DNA of 7,142 bases from Campylobacter sp. (GTDB taxonomy: Bacteria; Campylobacterota; Campylobacteria; Campylobacterales; Campylobacteraceae): positions 1 to 7,142 of the forward strand of contig JAGAZK010000016.1 of assembly GCA_017940085.1 (NCBI GenBank), given 5' to 3'. The position numbers and the translations under genes are program-made. A model generated the notes under the pieces. The model searched no databases. It was not told the origin of the DNA and saw only the letters and a list, made by a program, of their open reading frames with translations. Positions 1 to 7,142 of this stretch are shown here, one piece after another; the first letter of the stretch is position 1, and every line of letters begins with the position of its first letter.

Positions 1-1944
1 ATAACGACCAAGCAAAGTTTGCCTTGTGCAATCGGTAAAATTTGAATATATCAATTTTCCGTCGCTACCTAAAACTTGCTCCATTTCGGTATCCATAGTA
101 ACTTCAACGCCGTTAATGTTAATTTTTCTCTGCGAAGGCTCTAAATTTGGTTTTCGTTTTTGCTTTGGAAATGGAGTTTTTTCATCTACGGCTTGTGGCT
201 CTCCGTCAAATTCAGGGTCGGCAAATAAATCGGTAACGCCTTTAAAATCCAAAATCGTAAAATATGTTTTGCCGTTATCTTCATCTATGCGAGTGCCACG
301 CCCTATCATTTGCTTAAATTCACTGATAGAACCAACAGAGCAGTTAAAAACTATGACTTTGGTTAGCTTTGTATCTGCTCCTGTTCGCATTAAATGCGAA
401 GTTGTAGCGATGATAGGCATTTCGTTTCGTAAAGCACTCGAAGAAAATTTTTCTAAATTTATGGCTGAATTTTCTTCATTGCTAGTAATCCGAACGACAT
501 AATTATCATCAAATTTAGTCTGCAAATCAGCATTTTCATTTCGCAGACAATCACGCATTTTTCTAGCTTCTTCTTGGTCATCGCAAAAAACGATAGTTCT
601 AGCAAATCTATCTTCAAGGCGATATTTCAAAAAATCACTGATAACTTTTGCGACAAGTTGATTTCTTTCATCAATGCTAATAATGCGATTAAAATCAGCA
701 GTAGTATAAACTCTATCTTCAACCAAATTTCCGCTTTTATCGGTTTTGCCACTCTCGGGGCGATAGCCGAGATTGTCTAAATTTGTGCCGTATTTGATAA
801 CCTTATATGGTGCTAAAAAGCCGTCATCGATGCCTTGATTTAGCGAATATGTATAAACAGGATTTCCAAAATACTCTAAATTTGAGCCTGTTTCATCGTC
901 TTTTGGTGTGGCGGTCATACCGATTTGCACGGCATTATCAAAATATTCTAAAATTTTCCGCCAAGCTGAGTTTGCTTTTCGTGAGCCACGATGACACTCA
1001 TCTACAAAAATAGTGTCAAAAAAATCTTTGTCAAATTCTTTGTAATGTTCTATAATAAACTCTTTTTCGCCCGTTTTTTCATCAATTTGGATTTTAACCA
1101 AATCTTTTTTATTTGGATTTTTGGCGATATATTCGTTAAATTCGTCTTCATTTTTAATTTCTACAAATTGTTGATAAATTCCAAAATATATCGAAAATGC
1201 CGGGTCAAATTTTTTACCCTTAATCGTCGTTGCACCTTTAAAATCTTTGAAATCACCTTTTTTGGTTTGTTCGATTAGATTGTTTCTATCGGCTAGATAT
1301 AAAATGCGCTTTGCCTTTTTAGCATTTAATAATCTATAAGCAATCTGCGAAGCGGTAAAAGTTTTGCCTGTGCCTGTCGCCATAACAAGCAAAAGGCGTT
1401 TTTGCCCTTTTGCAATAGCTTCAAGGACATTATTTACGGCATTTATTTGATAATATCTAGGTGTTTTGCGTTCTAAATTAAATTTGCTAGTAATCAAATT
1501 TATGCCGTCTTTTGAAAATTTTTTATTTAAAGTGTATCGTTCAAAAAGCTCTTGTGGGGTCGGAAATTCATCGATTTTAAGCTCTGTTGTAAAACCTGTG
1601 AAAAAATCATACTCCAAAAAACCGCTTCCGTTGCTAGAATAGGCAAATTTAACATTTAATGCTTTTGCATACGCCATAGCTTGTTCTAATCCGTCGCCAA
1701 GCTCGTGATTGTCGTCTTTTGCTTCAATGATAGCCAAAGGAAAACCGCTTTGATATGAGAGCAAATAATCGGCTCTTTTTCTGCTTCCCCGTTCGATTTT
1801 ATCGCCTTTAAATAAAATTCGTCCGTCCGTGAAATAGTAATTTTTACTAACTCTAAATTCCATATTAATTTGATTATCTATATTCCAGCCTGATTTTTGT
1901 AAGCTTGGTGTAATGAGTTTTAGTTTTACATCTTCTTCGGTCAT
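1..1944 (-). CDS. hsdR: Type I restriction enzyme R subunit (EcoEI/EcoAI-like), 3' end outside window
   Basis: This is the motor and nuclease subunit of a type I restriction-modification complex. With HsdM and HsdS it translocates DNA using ATP and cuts unmethylated foreign DNA in the cytoplasm. The frame is open for all 648 codons and runs off the left edge. An N-terminal PD-(D/E)XK-like nuclease is visible: Asp59 in RADYLL, then Glu74 and Lys76 in AIIEAK, followed by the usual Gln-Ala...Tyr-Ala segment (residues 88-92). SF2 helicase motifs follow in order: Walker A MATGTGKT (188-195), DECH (315-318), TAT (344-346), a motif V region RTGAD (520-524) and motif VI QMIGRGTR (545-552). A complete R subunit of this class is around 800 residues, so the C-terminal domain that contacts the methylase core is missing here. 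The ATG at 1944 is chosen because AAAGG lies 7 bases upstream. hsdM and hsdS are not in the window and could lie downstream to the left. All key catalytic residues seen are intact. Confidence 0.93.
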   Translation of the reverse strand, partial: MTEEDVKLKLITPSLQKSGWNIDNQINMEFRVSKNYYFTDGRILFKGDKIERGSRKRADYLLSYQSGFPLAIIEAKDDNHELGDGLEQAMAYAKALNVKFAYSSNGSGFLEYDFFTGFTTELKIDEFPTPQELFERYTLNKKFSKDGINLITSKFNLERKTPRYYQINAVNNVLEAIAKGQKRLLLVMATGTGKTFTASQIAYRLLNAKKAKRILYLADRNNLIEQTKKGDFKDFKGATTIKGKKFDPAFSIYFGIYQQFVEIKNEDEFNEYIAKNPNKKDLVKIQIDEKTGEKEFIIEHYKEFDKDFFDTIFVDECHRGSRKANSAWRKILEYFDNAVQIGMTATPKDDETGSNLEYFGNPVYTYSLNQGIDDGFLAPYKVIKYGTNLDNLGYRPESGKTDKSGNLVEDRVYTTADFNRIISIDERNQLVAKVISDFLKYRLEDRFARTIVFCDDQEEARKMRDCLRNENADLQTKFDDNYVVRITSNEENSAINLEKFSSSALRNEMPIIATTSHLMRTGADTKLTKVIVFNCSVGSISEFKQMIGRGTRIDEDNGKTYFTILDFKGVTDLFADPEFDGEPQAVDEKTPFPKQKRKPNLEPSQRKININGVEVTMDTEMEQVLGSDGKLIYSNFTDCTRQTLLGRY

Positions 1945-1972
1945 ATCATAGCCTTTGAAAACAAATTTTTTA

Positions 1973-1978
1973 ATTATA
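1973..1978 (-). promoter_or_regulatory. Probable hsdR promoter (-10 box)
   Basis: A perfect TATAAT on the minus strand lies 28 bases upstream of the hsdR ATG. It would give a leader of about 20 bases containing the AAAGG ribosome site at 1952-1956. No convincing -35 box is seen, which is usual for Campylobacter sigma70 promoters. In sequence this AT-rich such hexamers also occur by chance; position and spacing are the main support. Confidence 0.5.
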
Positions 1979-1990
1979 TTAAATTTATGT

Positions 1991-2041
1991 TTTAAAAGCT
2001 TTAAAATTTGGTATTTAAGAGCGAATTTTAAAGTTTTTAAA
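1991..2041. repeat. 18-bp AT-rich inverted repeat upstream of hsdR
   Basis: Positions 1991-2008 pair with 2024-2041 over 18 bp, with one G-T wobble at 1998/2034 and a 15-base loop. The core arms are CTTTAAAATT and AATTTTAAAG. On the plus strand the 3' arm ends in TTTTT, but no gene is read toward it on that strand. On the minus strand there is no U-run beyond the stem. It sits just upstream of the predicted hsdR -10 box, where a -35 region or operator would be, so it could be a regulator site, a weak terminator, or chance in AT-rich DNA. Confidence 0.4.
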
Positions 2042-2125
2042 CTAATTATTTTTTAAAATCTTTTTTGCGATTTTTTGCATATCTTTGGCGAGTTCTTTAT
2101 TTAGCCAAATGGCGTTGTAAATCAC
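2042..2125 (-). pseudogene. 27-codon open frame, possible C-terminal gene remnant
   Basis: A GTG-to-TAG frame of 27 codons encodes a lysine-rich, helix-like peptide beginning VIYNAIWLNKEL and ending KKILKNN. Its composition looks like the C-terminal helix of a real protein, but an in-frame TAA lies immediately before the GTG, there is no ribosome-binding site, and another stop follows eight codons further upstream. It lies between the broken glycosyltransferase and hsdR on the same strand. I do not recognise the parent family. It may be the tail of a gene lost by deletion, or a chance frame. Confidence 0.25.
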
Positions 2126-2160
2126 TTATAAATGCAGTTTAATTTGTACAATCTAAATAT

Positions 2161-3133
2161 CTAAATATTTTTCATAGTATATTCAAAATACTTTTTCATT
2201 ACCAAAATAGAAGTTATAAGCTCTTGTTTTTCGTCAAAAAATTGGCTCATCCAGCGGTTTGCATTAGTGATGATTTTTTGGGCGGCGTCTTCGTGAGTGC
2301 TATAAAATGCTAATTTTTCATCTAAATCAGAATAATCATCTTGTAAATGCACGAAATGAATTTCAGGCTTTAATAAACCTTCCATTAGCCAAGTCTCAAA
2401 TCTAGGCATAGTCATAAAACACAACGAATTACTCGCCATAATCCATTTTGTATTGGTAGCGACTTCGTTGCCTTCGATACTTAGGATAAATTTGTATTTT
2501 AATTGCTCAGAAATGCTCATAAAATCGCCGTGATACTCTTTTCCAATCGATTTTTTTATGGATACATTTGACATCGCATTTTGGGTGATTAGTAAATTTT
2601 TGCAAAAATGCCAAGCGATGCGGTTGGTGAGCTGCACCACGCCAAAGAAGCATAGGCTTTTTATCAGCAAAGCTTTGGCGGTCTTTTAAAGTGTAAAAAT
2701 GTCGAACGCTGTCTAATTTCAAAATAACTGAATTTTGATTGTTTTGCACGATAGGACGGCTTTTTAGGAGCGTTGGTTCAGCAGGAACAGTGCTAATATC
2801 GCCAAAAAGATATGAAAACGGCGTATTTTTTGGAAAATAACGCAACCACTGAGCAATATCATAATAATAAGCCGAAGCGTGGTTGTTTTTAAATTTGCCA
2901 ACAAAAGCTAAATTTTGCGAAATTTGGGCACTGACGCTTAATTTGTTATAATAATCAACGCGTTTTTGGATTTGATGTTGTTTTTCTTTTGGAAGTCTAT
3001 TGTATTCGCAAATAATATCATCTAATGATTTGGCAATCATTTCGTATGGCAAAAAATTTAAATAAGCGTGTTTTGCGTAATAACGCGTTTTGTATAAACG
3101 GCGGTGCCATTTGCCAAGATGAGTAGTTGTCAT
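2161..3133 (-). pseudogene. Family-90 glycosyltransferase (LpsA/CAP10-like), frameshifted
   Basis: This would transfer a sugar during lipopolysaccharide or lipooligosaccharide core synthesis at the cytoplasmic face of the inner membrane. Acceptor and sugar cannot be told from sequence. Two overlapping frames together give one GT90 protein. The first (from ATG 3133) carries KSRPI (residues 124-128), LKLDSVRHF (138-146) and LLWRGAAHQPHR (162-173). The second carries SIEGNEVATNTKW (218-230), the ASNSLCFM segment and a typical C-terminus. They join at a T7 run on the plus strand (2551-2557, A7 in the message). Removing one base joins HKK to SIGKEYHGDF and yields 323 residues, a normal length for this family. 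As written, translation ends after 208 residues, before the conserved second half. The start at 3133 is preferred over the one at 3172 because AAGGA lies 6 bases upstream of 3133, while 3172 falls before the probable promoter. The gene could be a phase-variant off state, true decay, or a homopolymer sequencing error. Confidence 0.85.
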
Positions 3134-3160
3134 TTTTGTCCTTAAAAATACAAACGCAGA

Positions 3161-3166
3161 ATTATA
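3161..3166 (-). promoter_or_regulatory. Probable promoter (-10 box) of the family-90 glycosyltransferase
   Basis: A perfect TATAAT on the minus strand lies 27 bases upstream of the ATG at 3133, giving a leader of about 20 bases with AAGGA just before the start. The arrangement matches that at hsdR. It also argues against the upstream ATG at 3172, which would lie ahead of the transcription start. Confidence 0.5.
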
Positions 3167-3191
3167 TAACAAAATTTGTAAAAAAATGTGA

Positions 3192-3323
3192 AATTTTATT
3201 AAGCTAAAATTTTTAGATATTTTTTTGCGTTACATAGAACAAAAAAGTTCATCGAGAGAGCTTTTACGAACTCTATCAAATTTGCCAAAAGACGAAGCGA
3301 AAAGTATTTTTAAAGTATTTTAA
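3192..3323 (+). other. Gene-poor gap; weak 43-codon open frame without a start
   Basis: The roughly 300 bases between the glycosyltransferase start and the groEL stop hold no convincing gene. The best candidate is this plus-strand frame, open from a TGA at 3189 to TAA at 3321 and ending in a hydrophilic stretch with LSNLPKDEAKSIF. It has no ATG and no ribosome site, so it could only be the tail of a decayed gene. The opposite strand is equally open in part. I do not recognise any family here. Confidence 0.15.
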
Positions 3324-3364
3324 GATGATTTTGTAAGTTGTGAGTATGAGTAAATGAAACACAT

Positions 3365-3399
3365 TTGTTCGTGTGTCGCAATGTAGCGAACACGAACAA
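3365..3399 (-). terminator. Strong hairpin downstream of groEL, possible terminator
   Basis: The arms TTGTTCGTGT and ACACGAACAA (10 bp) are extended inward by TCGC/GCGA across one bulged base, closing a 6-base loop. The stem is richer in G and C than its surroundings and begins 33 bases beyond the groEL stop. No run of U follows on either strand, so it is not a textbook intrinsic terminator. It could stabilise the groESL message 3' end, act with Rho, or be an unrelated repeat element. Confidence 0.45.
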
Positions 3400-3431
3400 G
3401 TTGCAAAAGCACTTAAAAGACGAAATAAAAA

Positions 3432-5072
<1,641 letters not shown>

Positions 5073-5074
5073 TT

Positions 5075-5082
5075 ACTCCTTA
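5075..5082 (-). promoter_or_regulatory. groEL Shine-Dalgarno overlapping the groES stop codon
   Basis: The message reads TAAGGAGT. Its first three bases are the groES stop codon and the whole is a near-perfect Shine-Dalgarno for groEL, followed by five A residues and the ATG. A ribosome ending groES is thus placed directly on the groEL start site, which suggests translational coupling of lid and chamber. Confidence 0.8.
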
Positions 5083-5346
5083 TTTTTTGATAATTCCCAA
5101 AACATCTTCTAAATTTAAGATGAGATATTTTTTATCATCTAAATTTAATTCACTTCCTGCGTATTTAGCAAACGCAACTATATCGCCTTTTTTGACACCT
5201 TCGCACTCATTTCCAACTTCCACGATTTTGCCAGTTGATGGCTTTTCTTTTGAAGCGTTATCAGGTATGATAATGCCAGAAGCGGTTTTGTTTGTTTCTT
5301 CTTCGCGTTCGATTAAAACGCGTTTTCCAAGTGGTTGAAATTTCAT
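5080..5346 (-). CDS. groES: Co-chaperonin GroES (Hsp10, Cpn10)
   Basis: Seven-subunit lid that caps the GroEL ring during protein folding in the cytosol. The protein has 88 residues, close to the usual 85-100. It begins [13 protein letters not shown], the conserved first strand, and has the mobile loop at about 15-32 with the hydrophobic GroEL-contact residues Ile25-Ile27 in [15 protein letters not shown] (39-45), [13 protein letters not shown] (52-64) and the closing [11 protein letters not shown] follow. The start at 5346 is chosen because AAAGGA lies just upstream and the protein then aligns with the family. A start at 5391 would add 15 unconserved residues and run into the CIRCE operator. 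It is the first gene of the groES-groEL operon, with a leader of about 60 bases that contains part of CIRCE. Confidence 0.98.
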   Translation of the reverse strand: MKFQPLGKRVLIEREEETNKTASGIIIPDNASKEKPSTGKIVEVGNECEGVKKGDIVAFAKYAGSELNLDDKKYLILNLEDVLGIIKK

Positions 5347-5384
5347 TTTTTTCCTTTCAAATTTTTGTATTTTTGATTTATGAG

Positions 5385-5411
5385 TTAGCACTCTAACCTT
5401 TTGAGTGATGA
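5385..5411 (-). promoter_or_regulatory. CIRCE operator (HrcA-binding site) of groESL
   Basis: On the plus strand it reads TTAGCACTC, a 9-base spacer, then GAGTGATGA. The consensus is TTAGCACTC-N9-GAGTGCTAA, so the arm nearer groES is perfect and the arm nearer the promoter matches 7 of 9. It covers the expected transcription start and early leader, so HrcA bound here would block initiation. Release on heat shock would induce groESL. The hrcA gene itself is not in this window. Confidence 0.93.
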
Positions 5412-5412
5412 A

Positions 5413-5441
5413 AATATATCACAATTTATATCAAAAGTCAA
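5413..5441 (-). promoter_or_regulatory. Sigma70-type promoter of groESL
   Basis: On the minus strand TTGACT (5436-5441) and TATATT (5413-5418) are separated by exactly 17 bases, and a TGA directly before the -10 box makes it an extended -10 type. The likely transcription start, near 5406, falls inside CIRCE. A recognisable -35 box is uncommon in Campylobacter promoters and fits a strong heat-shock promoter that depends on repression rather than on a dedicated sigma factor. Confidence 0.75.
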
Positions 5442-5597
5442 GAGATTGAAGTTAATTTTATCATAAATATTTAGTCGTATTGGCTCAAGTTATATATAAT
5501 TTAAATTATTAATAATTATTAAAATTTTAAATACCATTAAATTTTTAAAAAATTTTGTCAAAAAATGCAAATATTTCAAAAAAATTTAATTAATTTA

Positions 5598-5610
5598 GTG
5601 TAAAATACAC
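5598..5610 (+). promoter_or_regulatory. Probable promoter of the AsmA-like gene with a 13-bp dyad over its -10 box
   Basis: TAAAAT at 5601-5606 is a plausible -10 box, 35 bases before the GTG start, giving a leader of about 29 bases with AGGAA before the start. The hexamer lies inside the symmetric sequence GTGTA-AAA-TACAC, which could be a binding site for a repressor or simply coincidence. The rest of the 230-base divergent gap with groES is very AT-rich and holds no gene that I can see. Confidence 0.4.
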
Positions 5611-5641
5611 ATTTCATCAATAATTAAATATAGGAAATATC

Positions 5642-7142
5642 GTGAAAAAATTTCTAAAAACACTATTATTTTGTATTTTGGGCATTGTTGTCCTTGTTTT
5701 GATTGTAATTGCAGTAGCTCTAAGCCCTTTTGGAAATAAAATTATAGCTTCATACGCACAAGATATAATCACACAAAAAATCGGCTATGAATTTAAATTT
5801 GACAAATTTAGAGTTGGATTTAGTGCTTTGGATATAAAATCCAAAATAAACAACGAAATTTCAGCAGATTTGATTGGAAATTATTCTTTGTTTTCACAAG
5901 CATTTGACATAAACTACTCCATAAATGCGAAAGAATTTGAACAAAATAAAATAGATTTAGATATTAATGGATACGCAAAAGGAAAATTAAAAGATTTTGC
6001 TGTAGAAGGTGGTGGCAAACTTGTAGGCTCTAATGCTAAATTTAGCGTTGTTTTAAAAGATTTTAGCCCAGCTCAAATCAAAATAGATAGCAAACAAATA
6101 AATTTAAACGACCTTAGCATGATAGCGATGAAAAAGCCGTATTTAGATGGTAGATTAAATATCATTGCTGATATGAATAGCAAAAATAACGAGCTTTTTG
6201 GCACTGCGAAAATTTGGACAAATAAAATAATTCCAAATTTTGAAAATATTAAAAATGATTTTGATATAGCTTTACCAGCCAAAGCAGATATTATACTAAA
6301 TAGCGATATAAACGCACAAAATAATAAAATTTTTGCAAATACAAATTTGACTTCTTCGCTTTTTACAGCTGGAGCGAAAAAAACTTCGTATGATCTAAAT
6401 AATAGCGATTTAAACAGTGATTTTTCGTTAGATATAAGCGATCTTAGTAAATTTGTGAGTTTGACTGGGCAAAAACTTAGTGGTTCATTGAAACTAAATG
6501 GCGATATAGCTATGAAAAACAATGCTTTAGAAGTTTTAAATGCCACTCTAAACGGGCTTGGAGGAAGTATAAGCTCAAAATTAAGCAATAATCAACTAGA
6601 TGCGAAAATCAACAATATAAAACTAGATCAAATTTTGTCTTTTGTCCAAATGAAACCTTTATTAAAAGGTGGAATAAATGGAGTCGCAAATATATCGAAT
6701 CTAGACAATATGGACAAAATTGCAGGAAATGCAAATTTGGAATTTACAAATGCTAAATTTGATAGCAAAATCCTAAATGAAGATTTTGGTGGAAAATCAA
6801 GTGCTGATATTCCTTTTAGTTTGAAAGCAAATTTGGCTCTAAATGATTCAAAAGCTTCTGTTGATTCTCAAATTGGGGCTGATTTTATAAAAACTGGCAA
6901 AATAAATGCAAATTATGATCTTAAAGCACAAAGCGGTTTGGCTGATGTGAGAATCGATATAACAAGCCTTAAAAAATTATTTGGCAATCAAATTAAAAGT
7001 GGAATCAAACTAGATGCCACAGCCAAAATAGAAAACAACGCATTGTATAACGCAAACGCCACTCTAAACGGACTTGGCGGAAGTGCGAAAGTAGATATGA
7101 GTAGCAATAAACTAAATTTAAATGCTTCAAATTTATCTCTTG
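5642..7142 (+). CDS. AsmA/TamB-like inner-membrane-anchored periplasmic protein, 3' end outside window
   Basis: The first 500 codons of a long protein are open to the right edge. GTG at 5642 is the start, with AGGAA 5 bases upstream. Residues 4-28 form one hydrophobic segment after a Lys-Lys start, with no signal peptidase or lipobox motif evident, so the protein should be held in the inner membrane with its bulk in the periplasm. The text after the anchor (LSPFGNKIIASYAQDIIT, then GYEFKF and a short LDIKSKI strand) is the usual opening of AsmA/TamB-type proteins. The remainder is low in Cys and aromatic residues, rich in Asn, Asp, Lys and Ser, and has alternating polar/apolar strands typical of the long beta-groove fold of this group. 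Relatives are linked to lipid movement between membranes and to outer-membrane integrity; this role is inferred. From memory, C. jejuni has a putative periplasmic protein gene (Cj1219c) divergent from groES in the same place. Two similar segments of about 60 residues occur (see repeat entry). Confidence 0.72.
   Translation, partial: MKKFLKTLLFCILGIVVLVLIVIAVALSPFGNKIIASYAQDIITQKIGYEFKFDKFRVGFSALDIKSKINNEISADLIGNYSLFSQAFDINYSINAKEFEQNKIDLDINGYAKGKLKDFAVEGGGKLVGSNAKFSVVLKDFSPAQIKIDSKQINLNDLSMIAMKKPYLDGRLNIIADMNSKNNELFGTAKIWTNKIIPNFENIKNDFDIALPAKADIILNSDINAQNNKIFANTNLTSSLFTAGAKKTSYDLNNSDLNSDFSLDISDLSKFVSLTGQKLSGSLKLNGDIAMKNNALEVLNATLNGLGGSISSKLSNNQLDAKINNIKLDQILSFVQMKPLLKGGINGVANISNLDNMDKIAGNANLEFTNAKFDSKILNEDFGGKSSADIPFSLKANLALNDSKASVDSQIGADFIKTGKINANYDLKAQSGLADVRIDITSLKKLFGNQIKSGIKLDATAKIENNALYNANATLNGLGGSAKVDMSSNKLNLNASNLSL
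6434..7141 (+). repeat. Two diverged internal repeats in the AsmA-like protein
   Basis: Residues 265-328 and 440-500 align along their length. Both contain NNAL, then NATLNGLGGS, then a stretch with S-N-N/K and a closing N-x-L. The coding DNA is also similar around the shared core (6539-6568 and 7055-7084). Spacing is 172 codons. The second copy runs to the window edge, so more copies may follow. This fits modular growth of a repeated beta-strand protein. Confidence 0.7.

Noticed and set aside
26..1278. Several plus-strand open frames opposite hsdR
   Set aside because: They are antisense to a continuous 648-codon frame with intact nuclease and helicase motifs, and their translations resemble no protein family.
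2551..2557. Programmed -1 ribosomal frameshift in the glycosyltransferase
   Set aside because: The second half is in the +1 (or -2) frame, so a -1 slip on A7 would not restore it; only loss of one base or a +1 shift would.
3134..3172. Longer glycosyltransferase start at 3172
   Set aside because: It would lie upstream of the probable -10 box at 3161-3166, and it has no ribosome site as good as the AAGGA before 3133.
5080..5391. Longer groES starting at 5391
   Set aside because: The extra 15 residues are not conserved and the start would lie within CIRCE; a good ribosome site precedes the ATG at 5346.
5394..5443. HspR (HAIR) operator near the groESL promoter
   Set aside because: ACTCAA occurs as a half site overlapping CIRCE, but the partner half CTTGAGT is absent at the 7-base spacing.
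6073..6588. 171-codon minus-strand frame inside the AsmA-like gene
   Set aside because: It is Phe/Ser/Leu-rich with a low-complexity mirror composition, and the plus strand is open throughout with a proper start and membrane anchor.

Overview
The window is AT-rich, with frequent AAATTT-type words and very short leader regions behind TATAAT boxes. Together with a Campylobacter-like groES-groEL pair this points to Campylobacterota, most likely a Campylobacter species. That assignment is from composition and protein character and was not searched.

Layout, left to right. (1) Positions 1-1944, minus strand: the first 648 codons of a type I restriction enzyme R subunit (hsdR, EcoEI/EcoAI-like). 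It has an N-terminal PD-(D/E)XK nuclease and SF2 helicase motifs, and its 3' end lies beyond the window. (2) 1945-2160: a short gap with a probable hsdR promoter, an 18-bp AT-rich inverted repeat directly upstream of it, and a 27-codon open frame that looks like a gene remnant. (3) 2161-3133, minus: a family-90 (LpsA/CAP10-type) glycosyltransferase for surface polysaccharide. It is split by one extra base in a seven-base homopolymer; with six bases the frame is a clean 323-residue protein. (4) 3134-3431: about 300 bases with no convincing gene, but with a strong, relatively GC-rich hairpin just downstream of groEL. (5) 3432-5346, minus: groES and groEL in one operon, with 10 bases between them and the groES stop codon forming part of the groEL Shine-Dalgarno. 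Upstream are a sigma70-type promoter and a CIRCE operator, the HrcA heat-shock switch. (6) 5642 to the end, plus: a divergent, incomplete gene for an inner-membrane-anchored AsmA/TamB-like periplasmic protein with internal repeats.

The heat-shock operon and the divergent AsmA-like gene look like conserved core chromosome. The left half (restriction gene, remnant, broken glycosyltransferase) looks like variable accessory DNA concerned with phage defence and surface structure. I found no clearly new multi-gene system. The most useful leads are the homopolymer frameshift in the glycosyltransferase, the hairpin after groEL, and the internal repeats of the AsmA-like protein.
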